Shown here: positions 11,511 through 34,359 of the stretch, one piece after another
Numbering within the stretch: the first letter of the stretch is position 1
How the letters are laid out: the number at the start of each line of letters is the position of its first letter
Source of the DNA: Ridgeia piscesae
Taxonomy: Eukaryota > Annelida > Polychaeta > Sabellida > Siboglinidae
Assembly (NCBI GenBank): GCA_025642075.2
Contig: JAODUO010000473.1
Coordinates: 256,718-320,717 of the forward strand
Direction of reading: 5' to 3'
DNA length: 64,000 nt
The notes under the pieces: generated by a model
Databases searched by the model: none
The model's input: the letters and a program-made list of their open reading frames with translations, nothing else
What the model was told of the DNA's origin: nothing
Position numbers and translations under genes: made by a program

Positions 11511-13602
11511 TCTTACATTTAAAAGTTGTATTGGCACAGTTTGATGTTATTGTAAATGTACAAGTATGACATGACAAATTGTTTCCTTACTGGTATGCAT
11601 TAATTTGTAAATTTAATCGGGGTGATTACGTTACTGAAGGCAGACCATTTCTATTAAAATTGCTGGCTCTATAAAGGCACAGAGCAGTGTTAGTTTCCCA
11701 CTGGCGGCCATGTTAATGTTTTGTCAGATTATAGGGAACTGTACCCGAGAATTGTTTTTATTTCTACACATTCACTGCATTCATGTCACTGATATGCTGA
11801 TCAAATTTCGTCCAAATCACATATCTCAGGCTCTTTTAAAATGTTTGCATGTGCACTGCTTGTCAATATTGACCAAATTTAGCATGCTTTTCTACATCCA
11901 CAGGGTCATGTAAGAGCAAATTGCTAAAAATCACTACGCCAACTACACTGTGCCTAAGAGACGTCATTACACTGCAGATACATCATAGCACTGAATCTAC
12001 TATGCTTACCCTACTATACTCATTTCACATAAAATAATTTTTCAAAATCTCAAATAACACAATTATTAAGGTATTACATTCGTATGGGTCACACAGGGAA
12101 GTCTAACTGTGCTCTGACCCCATAAAGCACAACGCTGATCTGTCCCCACTGGGCCGAGCCCTGGGACTTTCCTGGATGTGCTGCCACCTATCAGGATACC
12201 TGCACAACGCGTGGTAAGTTCATTGACTAAGTGCAATGTGAAGCTGAAAGTAACTACTTTCTGTTGCCCACGAAAACATTTCATCACAGACAAAAAAGGT
12301 AATATTCTAATCAGTTTGGTAACCTTCTACTCAAGGCGCCGGTGACAACAACGGGTATCCACAACAAGAACTATGTTGTCAGATCCCAGTTTTGCCGATC
12401 CATCGCCGAGTGCGTGTGCAAAGCCGAGAATACATTCACAAGCTGTCTGTTGAGTATCGTCTCTGCTCTGGTCACGACGTCACGTATTTAGGTATGAAAA
12501 TGCTAAGCTTAAGGTGCATGATACATTTGTTAATCAAATAACTTGTAATACACATAACTCGAGTATTATATACACTAAAGCAGTTATTATTGACATTACA
12601 TAGTTTACAAGTCGGACAATGTATCTGATACGCCCCCTATAATGCGCTAGTGATAGTCACGGCTAGTGATAGCGGTCTCTGTGACTGAGAAATCGTTGAC
12701 GTTAGATGCGGTGTAGCGCTTGTCTTGACTTGGAAAACGTTTATTCTTACATTTTGTGGTATATTGCCTGAGGTAGTATTATTATAAGGATAACACATTA
12801 ATTTAATCGAGCGTGTGTTACTCACCTCGAAACGCCAAGTTTGTTTCTATCCGTCATTGAATTTCCCGGCGCAAATTACGGCTAATCAGTTAAGGGGAGC
12901 GCTCAAAACGTGTGCCTTTTATTTGTAAACATCTGTTAACATCTTGTTAATAACATATTTTGTATTTACTGTGTTCATGATAACGTTTAATTAACGTTTA
13001 AGTTACACAAATGTCTTGCCTAAGTACTATAAATAATAGTAGTCAACAACTGAAGTGTGAGAATTTTGTTTTCCCTCCAACACATAACGTACGTAATGTT
13101 AACGTTATAACTAGATGATGTAGTAATATATGCTATCTAAATAACGTTCTAGAAAAGTTAAGAAAACATTATGAGAATTTAATGCATGTCGCAGCTAACG
13201 TTATAGCTTAGCAAATAATGGTCTGGGAATCTTCTGTTATAATTGTTATAACTGGATAGGCCATATACATTAATATTTATAATTTCACAGATGAAAAATA
13301 GTACATCTGTTTTTATTACTTTTTATTAAACTTGCATTTTCTGACAAATGCTTTGAGTATAAGCTGTATAAGGTGTTGACTTAAAATGTTGGATTCGTTA
13401 GCCTTTTTTAAATGTAAATTTTATGTGTTTATTTATTTACTATTGCTAAATCAATTCTTTTATAGTATTTATTTATTTATTTAATATTTATGAATTGAAA
13501 ATAATATATATTTTATAGTTTAATTTATGCAGTTCTGCGTAAAGCACCCAAGAACATTTTAATTTGTTTAAATTCCTACATTATTATTATAAAATTTTCC
13601 AG
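11511..13602. other. 5' flank of FBXL6, no coding exon recognised
   Basis: No protein-coding exon is visible. The coding start of FBXL6 at 13603 follows directly after a TTTTCCAG acceptor, so a non-coding first exon and promoter probably lie here. The least AT-rich, CpG-containing parts are about 12060-12480 and 12620-12910. I cannot choose the first exon. Confidence 0.4.
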
Positions 13603-16600
13603 ATGACGGGGAAGTTACCACCGCGTGGCATACTTGGCATAAGAAAGGATCCAAAGAAACAGATCCTGTTCTCTTTTAAGACCAGGCAAGGGGACGAATG
13701 GCCCGAAACCGACTCAGATGATTCTGACTATTTGCCTAGTGATGAGGCCTCAGCGCCGTCTAGTAAGCAACAACCTAAAAAAAAGTTAGTTTGAATTGAA
13801 TATTTCACTATCGTAATATCAAATAAAAATTAAAAAATTTTTGCACGTACACAACACAAATTAAAAGTCGTCAAATCAAGCTTTTATTTTCAGGATAATT
13901 TAGTGTTAATGTGTATTTTGTCATTTAAAAAATCAGCCAATTCTAAGACAGTATGGTGGGAGCCATTTGTTCATCTGACATTGAATGACGCTGTACGAAG
14001 ATGATTCATCCACAAATATCTATCACTATCTTTAGCCAGTAGCTAGATACCTGTACTCGTTTATACGGTTGTTTTGCCTAAGCTTTGCAATGAATGGCTG
14101 CAAGAGAATTTAAAATAAAAAACCAGGTCAATAAAGTTATGCTATGATGCTTTACTGATGTGAAATATGTATATTCCTGGTGGTCTTTCAAAGTAAATGT
14201 TGAATATTTAAGAAATATTTAGGGAAAATGTCATGAAATCTACTAATTCCATATATCATTCATATTAATCTATATTTTGAATGCTGATATTTGATTTGGT
14301 CCATGTTACTTTATATTTATTCAAGGACACCTAAAAGTGCAAGAATAGACAGCGCTGCACATGACAAAAAGAAGCATTCATTTGATTTACCAAAGAGAAC
14401 ACACAAGAAACAGAGCATCTGTACGACGTCAGTGATTGATGGTGAAAGCTCGGCAACAGCGAATTGTGGGATTTGGGGTGAAAGGATCCCCCTAGAATTA
14501 CTCCTAAACATCTTTGAGTACGTGGTTGACTCTTCAGGATCACTGCCTTTTTTGTGCCGGTGAGTTAAACATGCCTTCTGGGTCTTTGTTCGTGTTCCTC
14601 TAAAGCAAGAAAGCACAATGTTTTTGCCCAAACATAAGAACATACCATTTTAGAAGATATGTGAAATTAATTCGATGGAATTAACAACCATTATGATGTC
14701 CTTGTACCGGTATATACTAAAGAATGTGCAATTAACTATATTTTAGCAACCATGTATAATTAGCACCATAGCATGTAAATGTCATGGGAGACCAGTCCAA
14801 GAGTGAATTTCTTACCACATATAACACTAACAGTAGTGCAGGATAATGTGATTTTCTATTATGTACATTAAACAAGACCAATATCAGATACATATTCACT
14901 AGTTCTTACAGTATTAATTTTTCTCATGCAGTGCAGCCAAAGTATGTAGGTTGTGGTGTAGTGCAGCCTGCCACCCCCGCTTGTGGAGCAAAGTGGACTT
15001 GTCCTATGGATGGGTGAAAAGCACAGAGAAAACACTGGCATGGCTGAGTGAGAATCGACTTTCTTGTACGACAGATCTCAATTTGAGCACATGGAAGTCA
15101 CTGACTCTGACCGGTGTACAGGTACTCCGTAGTCTTTGGTGTTGTTCTTTTATAGTGGTATTTGTATTTTAATACACACATGCAAATAGTGTGCATAACT
15201 CGAAGACATGTATATGCTCACACGCACGCATGCATGTACAAACATGCACAAATATGCACACACACACACACTCACACACACACACACACTCACACACATG
15301 TGTACATGCTCATACATGCTCATATATGCTCATACATGCTTATACAAATATCTATGCATTCCTTATGTAATTTCTCGTCCCAGTATATTTGAGTCTTGTA
15401 TTTGAGTGATGGTTCCTTCTGCTTGCAGCATCTCACTACCCACTGTCATATGCTACAAACCCTCAACCTCTCCTATTGCATCAAACTCACTTCTGCAGCC
15501 ATTCGACTCTTGGTTGACCATTGTCCAAACTTGACCAGTGTTGACCTGTCATCTTTGCAAGTAAGTTTTCTCTTAGATTTATTTATAATAATTGAATGAT
15601 GGTGCTAGTGCAAATACCATAAATAAATCCAAGCTCAGTCACTCAGCCTTAGTGGCACAACATAGCCAATTGGTTAAGCGTTCTCATCATTGTTACATTA
15701 CATTTCAAAGTTTGCACAAGATGTTTGATATGAAATTATGCACACATCTGAATTGACAAGTCAGATTCTGTTTAAAATGACATGATAAATATTTTAGGTG
15801 CAGCTAAAAAACATTGGCACCACAGGTTTTATACAGGTCTATGACTTTTCAACTAATGCGACCATTCGTCTACTTTGACATTTTATCTAATGCAACAGTT
15901 CTACTACTGTGGCAATTGGTAATTTATTGTGAATTTATTGTATTTTTAAAATAAATTAATGTTATTAATTAATGGAATGTTATTTATAAGTTTATTACTT
16001 CTTGCATTTCCCTTCAAAATTGTCTTACTGTTCAATATTTTTCATTATGCTTTCTTTGTTCCACTTTAACTAGTGGTTAACCAAATTTTGTAGACAAAAT
16101 GTCACACTCATTTAGACTAATTGGAAATTGTAGACATACTGGGAGGATGCCAGCTCCTCTGCGCAGAATTGGCCAAACAGTCACTTGTAATGGGAAGTCT
16201 GCTGTCTAGCACGTGGAAAAGTTAAACATCAAAGGGTATATTGCAGTTAACTCTGCTCGCCTCGACATTATTATCAACCAATTTTGTTTTGAAACTTGAT
16301 GTTTTGTTTATCATTTGAACATGTTGCAGGCGAACGTAAATGAAAAAATTAAGCCTCAGAAGTGGCACCCTCGCTTAAATGTTATAAACTTGTCAACCCT
16401 CCCTTTACCCACAGACTGATGCAGTGTCCTGCCAATGTCTCAAATACCTCGTGGAGAAGACAGGTCACTCGTTGAAACAGTTCAACGTCTCAGGAAATAT
16501 TCTCACCGGATTTCTGTCAGTTCTCAAAGCAATGTCGGTGAGTGGAAGGGGGAGGGGGAGGGGGAGGGGAAGAAAGGCTAGAGAGTGGCAGGGTAACAGG

Positions 16601-19600
16601 GAGAGAATACAATGAACATGTAATTTCCTACTGGTTCAAATTCACACATTTGTAAGTTTTTTTTCTCAACATTTCTGTAGAGTTTTATTGTGTTGCATGT
16701 TCATTTGTGTATAACTGTGTAAATTATGGGGAAAAGGTTTTGGAAATGTGGAAATGTGCACACATATTTGTAGTTGTTAATTAACGTTATCACTATTGCA
16801 AAACAGTTAGACTTATTGCATTACCAATTACATAATTTTCACAGGCAATTTTAATTAGTCTAATGGAACAGTTATTTGCTTTAACCCTTTAGTTTTCCAA
16901 TGGTGTTAACTGTTGACTCAGAAAACACTATAAATGCCCTAAATAATTACAGAATATCCAATAGATGGCAACAAATGTGTGAGTAATGAACTGTCAGCTG
17001 TTTACATAGGGCCAATGTTTCTAAATGTTTAAACAAAGTTTTTTCTTCACAGGAGAGCTGTCCAAATTTGGAAGTCCTTGAAGTTTCCAATGCTCGCTTT
17101 TCAACGGACGTTCTCATGCTAAACATTCCAGCAATGCAGAGTGGATTCCAACACATGCGAGTGATTCGGTTTGCAAACTCCAAAGTGGCAATGGCTGCTG
17201 AAGCACCCCCAAAGAACATGGTATGGATTAGTTTGTCTAGGTTATAGGATTTCCTTAGTAACATGTACCTGGTAATGATAATAATAAAGCTTTATTCACC
17301 ATTTTCAACAGGCAATATACCTTTCATGTCAAATAGTAATGTGTTCTGGCATTTCAGTCAGTAGTGCCTATATACAATAATATGAAATATAATAAATATA
17401 TACCGGTGTGTATATACCAGTGTATATATATATATATATATATTTATACTATATATAATTTCAAAATGGATAATCTATGATTTTCAAGGACATTTTAGAA
17501 CATTATATATATATATATATATAATAATGTTCTAAGATGTCCTTGAAAATCATAGATTATCTATTTAAAAATTATGCTAAGTTGATAAATGAATAAATAA
17601 ATATTACATAACAATTATGTCCCTTAAAATTATAAATGTTCTAGTAGTAACGATTATGTTAAGTTAGAATATCACAATAAAAAATGTCATGTTCAGCACA
17701 ATCTGTCCATTGTTCGAGAAGACGAACACCCACAATCCCCTACACAGGTGCATATAGAGAGATACAAATCATTGCTTACACCGATCAAACAAATCAAAGG
17801 CATGAAGCATCACCATTGTAGTACATTCATCTTAAGCCAATCCACGGTGGTAGTTCTCAAGAATTGTATTAATTTACTTGAAAATTATACCTGATGGCTC
17901 GTAAAATTCTAAAAGCAAAATGTAGATACAGCCTGTACTGGCAAATAGTACACATGTGCAACTGTTGGTGTTATCATGGTGAATTATAGTGTCCATCTGT
18001 CTGTCTACTGTATGTTTGCTCTCTATTGTGGACTGCAAAACAGCCTTGCATCATGGCTAATTTTGATATGCCCAACTGATATGATTACCTAAGACATCTT
18101 TTAGGAAGAGTCCAGAGGTTTCCCGGAGTTGGAGGAATTGAGCCTAGCATGGGGCGGAGGAACTTCAAACCGAAATGTGACTGACAACTTTCTCAGCAGG
18201 TATTTCAGTGCAAATTTTCCGATTAGATTATGTGATTATTATTCACATTGTTTTCAATGTTTTTGATAAAGTTGTTACCCAAAGTAAACAGAATTCATTG
18301 AATATGATTAGGGGAAAGTGGTCGTTTAACTGATAAGATGTTTGTTTAGTTGAATGATTATGCTACTTTAATTTCACATAGTTAGGACTGATTCCTTTTT
18401 ACTGAAATGATACAAACATGGCTGAATTTGCAGCATCCTGAAAAATTCCCTTGGCTTGCGTCTATTGGATATACGTGGGTGTGTCAACTTGTCGACTGAG
18501 TGCCTTGCTGCCATTCCTGTCACAGACTTGTGTTACTTACACATTTCCCGCAGTTCAGTAGGTCGTGATGGGGTGCTGTGTACAATCCTATCCAAGGTAG
18601 GTGTATACTGATTTTATTGGAGAATCGTCGAATATATTATGTATATTTTAAATTTTATTTCAATTGGTGTGGTTGTGTTGGGGAAGCCAATTCTTTTGAG
18701 CCGCCATTTAAATATAAATTCAGCCAAGGTGGTTCTGCAGTGGAGCACTGTTATCTGAGGAACTGGTGGTTTGATTCCACCAGCCACCATTTTGAATAAA
18801 CTATTTCAGTGCTACAGCCTTCAAATGCTCTGTTCACTGAATACTGTATTCCCAGTGCCTTGACTCAACTGCATTTCTTCAACTCAAGATTTTGGCTGCA
18901 ATAACACAATTTATCAAATCAAACATCATATATATTCTGAAAGTTGAATACTCAACAAGTAATTTAGCTAGGATATGTTTTAATTGTGTAATTGTAATCA
19001 TGACAAATACTTCATTCACTGCAGCTAGTAGGTGCAAGTTTGCCTAACATGTATGCCTAGTTTTCAATTGGGAAACTGGATTTCGTACATTTCCTGATAC
19101 AATTTCGCATCTATGGAATTACTACTTTAGCATGTGTTTACGGAGAACGGCCACGAATAGTGACATTTGCAACGACAAATGTGTCTGATCTAGAGCTGTG
19201 TTGTAGTGGCGACATAGTCTCCAAGAGCTTGACTTATCCTGGAACCAGTACCCTGACACATCTTTGGATCTTGCCGTGAAGCAACTTGCTGAGAGCCCAG
19301 AAAGTTGTCCACTGAGTTCAATTGATCTGACTGGGGTGTCCCTATCGTGGGCCACCGTAAGGTGAATGTCACAATGATATAGATTACTTAGCTGTCATAG
19401 CATAAAATGGCCTCCTTCGAATCAACATATGGTCACAGTGTATAATTATATTCGTCGTCCCCAATTTCACCGTATGCAATATGAAACATTTTTGTAGCAA
19501 AAACCCACACAGATTTTTTCATAAAATAATAATTATTACTATTCTGAATCACTACAACTGATTCGATCAAACTTCTACACATTTACAATACCATACAGTT

Positions 19601-19914
19601 AATCAAACTCAGGCAGATAAATTGTTTTTAGCTTTAGAGCATTTGTCACGTTGTACCACATTTTGTTTCCGCCGCACAGTGACTTAAAAAATGAATGGTT
19701 CTGACAATAATTGAAAACGGTGTATTGGGTCCAAAACAGTTTGTAATTCTGAACATTGAATTTATCCAGGATGTTGCTGACTGGATGTCCAAAGTTGACT
19801 TTGATGAACCTGACGTCATGTCGAGGGTTACCCCGGGGTAAGAAGCGTCTCTACGAGGGTCTGCATCTGAGCGAACTGAAGAGAGACTTCACAGAGACGA
19901 CTGGCGATGACTGA
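13603..19914 (+). CDS. FBXL6: FBXL6, F-box and leucine-rich repeat protein 6
   Basis: Ten coding exons join with matching phases: 13603-13784, 14326-14559, 14932-15121, 15429-15560, 16415-16537, 17053-17220, 18105-18199, 18434-18596, 19207-19361, 19770-19914. They give 1587 nt, 528 residues plus stop; human FBXL6 is about 539. All introns are GT-AG. Residues ~111-160 form the F-box (WGERIPLELLLNIFEYVV, then AAKVCRLW), which would bind SKP1 in an SCF ubiquitin ligase. Leucine-rich repeats follow (LNLSYCIKLTSAAIRLLVDH; LRLLDIRGCVNLS; LQELDLSWN). The C-terminal SCRGLPRGKKR block is a family hallmark. The N-terminus is basic and acidic low-complexity. Substrates are unknown. The ATG is the first codon after an acceptor, so a 5' UTR exon lies upstream. 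Three broken partial copies lie at 30-57 kb. Confidence 0.93.
17459..17572. repeat. Intronic hairpin (MITE-like) in FBXL6
   Basis: Arms of about 50 bp (GATAATCTATGATTTTCAAG and its complement) flank a short (TA)n centre. An ATTTTAGAACATT / AATGTTCTAAGATGTCC phrase repeats in the arms. It lies in the intron between the 17053-17220 and 18105-18199 exons. A related AAGATGTCCTTGAA phrase flanks the foldback repeats at 36230 and 42500. Confidence 0.75.
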
Positions 19915-20028
19915 CATTGTGATTGTAGATGTTGATCACTAGCAAAAAATCCACTTTTCTAGATAGCGCCTTACACGCACTCAAAGAACGCGAATGCGCA
20001 TGCATGCAGTCAGCGATGGTGGAAAGGA

Positions 20029-20034
20029 AATAAA
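20029..20034 (+). other. Likely FBXL6 polyadenylation signal
   Basis: AATAAA lies 115 bp after the FBXL6 stop. The same region, with a shifted AATAAA, is kept in copy B near 30200. Confidence 0.55.
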
Positions 20035-20153
20035 TGCTCGTGTGTGAGCATACATGTATGTGTACGAGCATGCACAATAACCTTACACGTTGATACCTAT
20101 GCTGTTGACTGTCTTAATCATGCAGACATTAATGTTACGACAATTAACGTGCT

Positions 20154-29366
<9,213 letters not shown>

Positions 29367-29447
29367 TCTTCCGCCGGCGATGTCTCCCTCGGCCAAGCGT
29401 TCTTGTGGGCGCCAAACAGGCGACGCGTGACGATATATCCATTATCG

Positions 29448-29455
29448 TGACGTCA
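29448..29455. promoter_or_regulatory. CRE-like TGACGTCA upstream of the Mab-21 start
   Basis: A perfect TGACGTCA palindrome lies 82 bp before the ATG at 29366, in a locally CpG-containing stretch. Position and sequence fit a CREB/ATF site in a proximal promoter, but an 8-mer can occur by chance. Confidence 0.3.
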
Positions 29456-30149
29456 TCTCCGCCATAATTTAAAACGATTGCGGGAATTGTTTTGCTTGTC
29501 GTATCGGTGGTGATACTTCTTCCAATGGTCCTCGTGAACAAAATCAACTCACAATGTAGCTATAACACAACTAGGGTATGTTAATAAAAGTTCACTGCAA
29601 CACGTCGAGCAGCTTAATTCAGGTAAAGAATGTAGGAAATGGTGGGTAATCAATTAAGACTACACGCGTTTGAATTCTCTCTGTCGTAGAGAAATGTAAC
29701 GCTGTTTCTAAATGACCCCTCTGTCTGAAAACACTGATGTCATTTCGGTTTCTATAATTTACTGAAATTTAGGGATTGCGTTTAACGTTGTGCAATTAAT
29801 GTTATGTTTATCATTATGTTATGCAGCTTCATTCGCTTTTATAAAGCGAGGTTATAGTTAGCATTAGCTTGCGAATTGGCACATTTTAGATCAATGATGC
29901 TGGGGGAATCATTTCCCTTACAGTAGAGGGCAACACCCCCATTAGCTTCTTACCCCACTCTTCCAGCGTGCAGTATTTAATGGTCGCATTCACATAAATC
30001 CTGTATTTGGCTTATACACCGCCGTTTGCTCTTAGACTGAGCAATGTCTCGATTCTGCAACGGCGCGATAGCACGCTGCTGGTTGGTTAGCCAACTGCAG
30101 GGACCTGTGATTAAGATATCAGTCTAAAGCTTAGTTTTCAACATGTAAT
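29456..30149. other. 5' flank of the Mab-21 gene
   Basis: Non-coding sequence between the Mab-21 first exon and pseudogene copy B. It probably contains the promoter; no TATA box or start site can be assigned. Confidence 0.4.
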
Positions 30150-31026
30150 AATATGAGGGTACTGCGCGCGCTCACGCGCGCACGCGCATGGGCATTTTAT
30201 TTGCTTTCTACCACGGTGCACTGCATGCACGCGCATTCGCGTTTGTTCTGTGAGTCCAATGCGTTATCTAGAACGCGAATATTTGTGCTAGTCATCATCA
30301 TAGTCATACTTCACCAGCAACATTTATTATGACGTCAATCATCGCCAGCCGTCTCTGTGAAATCTCTCTTCAGTTCGCTCAGATATGAGGACCCTTGTAG
30401 AGACGCTTCTTGTCCCGGGGTAACCCTCGACATGATGTCAGGTTCATCAAAGTCAACTCTGGATACCCAGTCAGCAACGTCCTGGATAATTTCACTTTTA
30501 AGAATTACAAATTGTTTTGGACCCAATAAGCCTACAATATGTTCAACGACTGCAAAAAACATTAATTTTGTGAGTCACTGTGCGAAGGTACCAGAAGGTG
30601 ACAATGTACGATGGTAATAGAAGGTGCCACAATGTTTTATAAACCTGTAGTGCTATCCAATGTAGGTATCTCGCTGAAAACAATGTATTTGTCGAGTTTG
30701 GTTAATTGTATAGTATTGTATACGTGTAGAAGTTTGATTGAATCTGTAGTAGTGAGTCAGAATATATCAATTATTTTGTGGATACATCTCTATGGGTTTT
30801 GCTAAAACAAATCATATTGCATACGGGGAAATTGGGGGTAACCAGTGTAGCTATATACGTTGAGCTGAATGAACAGTAGTTTACGCTGTGACGGTTAAAT
30901 AATGTATATCATTGTGACATTCACCTTATGGTGTCCCCCAATAGGAACTCCCTAGTCAGATCAATCAAGTTCGAGGAACATGTTTCTTGGCTCTCAGCAA
31001 GTCGCTTCATGTCGCCATTATAACAT

Positions 31027-31186
<160 letters not shown>

Positions 31187-31203
31187 AGCAGCTAGTATAT
31201 ATA

Positions 31204-31260
<57 letters not shown>

Positions 31261-32679
31261 AATGAATCATACACAAATGTGTCTATACATGGCTGTTCTA
31301 CACTAACATCGACCAAAGTAGTCGGAGTAATTCCATAGCTGCCAAGTCGTATTAGGAAACGTACGAGATCCAGTTTCCCAATTGGCACTAGGCATACATG
31401 TTAAGCAAACTTGCAACTAACAGCGGCAGTATATATTCTGCAGTATGCTAATTGTGAATGATGTATTTGTCAGGTTTACAATTATGAAATTAAAATATAT
31501 CCTAACGACATTACTTGTTGAGTATTTAACTTTCAGAAGATACGTGAGTGTCTATTGATAAATGCATTATTGATTTTTATATCAAGTCATACACTGGGAG
31601 TGCAGTATTCAATAATCACAGCTTTCAGTAATCACATAATTTCAGGGCTGTAGCGCTGAAATGGTTAAGATTCATCATGGCAGCTGGTGGAATCAAATCA
31701 CAATTTCCCCAGCTGCCACCAAAGAACTCTACTGCACAACTGTGTTGGGTTAAATTATGTTTAAACACGCGAGGAGCAAACGATTTTTATGTGAATGAGG
31801 GGAGGTAATAGGTTTAAAGGGCGACTCCCAAGTGTTACATAAATGACATATCCAACATTGCCACACCGGTTGAAAGCAAATTTAAAATACTTTATAATAT
31901 ATTAGCAAGGCACTCGATCGATAAGTTGACACACCCACGAATATCCAACAGACGCAATTAAGCCAAGGGAATTTTTCAGGATGTTGCAAATTCAAGCATG
32001 TTTGTTTCATTTAAGTTAAAGCGAGGGTGAAAGTTTCTAGGTTTTGTTTTTTGTTTTCCTTTAATATTACATATGTTGAAGGTTCACTGCCTGCCAGTTC
32101 GTGTTTGGTAACTTTATTAAGCTCTGAACAATGTTCGCAATTTGAAAGATTCCACCCGGAACACATTCAAATGGTAAACAAAACATCCGGTTTCAAAAAC
32201 AACTGATACATATATAATGCCGAGGTGAGTAGAGTTAACTGCAATACTTTTTGATTTTTAACTTTCCAACGTTCTATACAGCAGACTTCCCGTTACAAAT
32301 TAGAGCTTGACTAATAATGGACAGAGGAGCTGGTATCCTCCCTTTAAAAGTAATCTGTCCATTACACACAATGAATTAACGTCTTGTCAGTTAAACGACC
32401 AATTTCACCTAATTATATTTTGTATACTTTGGTTAACAGTCTTATGAAAACGAACTGAAAATAATGTGTATAAATAATCATATAATCTAACAGGCGAACA
32501 TATAAGCAAACAAAGCAGCAAGCAATTGACATTACTGACAGAAACACTAAAATACCTGCTGAGGACGTTGTCATTCACGCTTCGGTTTGAAGTTCCTCAT
32601 CCCCATGCTAGGCTCAATTCCTCCAAATCCGGGAAACCTCCTGACTCCTCATCCTAAATGGATGTCTTAACATATCAGA

Positions 32680-32901
32680 CACCAGGCAGACAGATACTAG
32701 GCAAACACTACAAAGACATACACTAGACATGCAGACAGACAGACACTAGACTTACTGGTACTAGACAGACAGTATAGATAGACGTATACCAGAGAGACAT
32801 ATACTAGACAGACAGACACTAGACATACATACATCACTAGACAGACATACACTAGACAGACAGTCAGAAACTAGACAGACAGACACTAGACAGACAAATA
32901 C

Positions 32902-32953
<52 letters not shown>

Positions 32954-33058
32954 GACAGACAGAGACAGACAGACAGACAGACAGTAAACAGACAAATACT
33001 AGATATGTACATATACTAGACAGATAGATACTAGACAGATCGACAGACATTAGACATA

Positions 33059-33119
<61 letters not shown>

Positions 33120-33504
33120 GAAAGACAGACACTAGACAGGTATTAGACAAAGGACATTAGACATATGTATAGATATATATCATGCATAGATATATACATA
33201 TATATATATATATATATACAGTGAAAACTAGGACACTAGACAGTATTAGACAGAACGGACACTAGACACATGTTAGACAAACAGCCACTAGACAAAAACA
33301 TATACTAGAAAGACACTACACGTGCACACACTAGGCACACAGACACGTACTAGACAGACAGATACTAGACAGACATGTAGCAGAAAGACATATAAAATAG
33401 ACAGCCATCGAACCAGCCAGACACACAGCCAACCAGCAGGTCGGTGGATCGGTACAGACAGACAGTCAGAGGTCAGACAGTCAGACAGTCAGACAGTCAG
33501 ACAG
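32680..33504. repeat. Degenerate ACAGACAGACACTAG array
   Basis: GACA tetramers interrupted by ACTAG and TATAC phrases, with a (TA)n insert at 33062-33116. The reverse complement matches the degenerate array at 43310-43900 in copy C. Confidence 0.9.
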
Positions 33505-33864
33505 TCGGACGGACGGACGGACGGACGGACGGACGGACGGACGGACGGACGGACGGACGGACGGACGGACGGACGGACGGACGGACGGACGGACGGACGG
33601 ACGGACGGACGGACGGACGGACGGACGGACGGACGGACGGACGGACGGACGGACGGACGGACGGACGGACGGACGGACGGACGGACGGACGGACGGACGG
33701 ACGGACGGACGGACGGACGGACGGACGGACGGACGGACGGACGGACGGACGGACGACGGACGGACGGACGGACGGACGGACGGACGGACGGACGGACGGA
33801 CGGACGGACGGACGGACGGACGGACGGACGGACGGACGGACGGACGGACGGACGGACGGCGGAC
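33505..33864. repeat. (GGAC)n tetranucleotide array, ~90 units
   Basis: About 360 bp of nearly perfect GGAC (CCGT on the other strand), with one 1-base slip near 33755. At its left edge GACAGTCA units change abruptly to GGAC. The matching array in copy C is CTGT. Confidence 0.96.
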
Positions 33865-34316
33865 AGACAGAATGAAAGAATGACAGATAGACATTATAAT
33901 TCACCATGATAATACCACTAATTCTGCTCAACCTACTATGGTATTAGTGGCTACATCTTGCTTTTAGATTCAGAATTACCATCCCTCAGGTATAATCTTC
34001 ATTTAAATTAATACAATTCCTTAGAAATAGTTTACGGTTGTATATTGAATACTACCATTCATAGAACAACAATTCATGAGCATCAGTTACTGTCAACTCT
34101 CCCGATATGTAACTAAAAGAGGATGCCTCCGTGGATTGGCTTAAGATCAAAGTACCACAATGGTGATGTCACATGCCTTTCATTTCTTTTATATGGGTAT
34201 AAGCAATTATTTATTGTTATCCACATACATCGTATCTCTCTATACAAATGCGTGTGGAATAGTGTTCGTGTATATGTTCTTGTAATAATAGTTTTTTAAT
34301 TAGTACTTTTAAAGAC

Positions 34317-34319
<3 letters not shown>

Positions 34320-34354
<35 letters not shown>
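34320..34354. repeat. (TA)n run at the edge of copy B
   Basis: A short TA run after the phrase TTTTAAAGACATTA. The same phrase adjoins TA runs at 36440 and 42600. Confidence 0.9.

Positions 34355-34359
<5 letters not shown>

Noticed and set aside
30330..30337. Second TGACGTCA site near copy B
   Set aside because: It lies just after a pseudogene stop, away from any promoter; probably chance.
33322..33931. Long ORFs on both strands with Thr-Asp-Gly-Arg or Arg-Pro-Ser-Val repeats
   Set aside because: They exist because a tetranucleotide array without stops is open in all frames; flanks are pseudogene introns.
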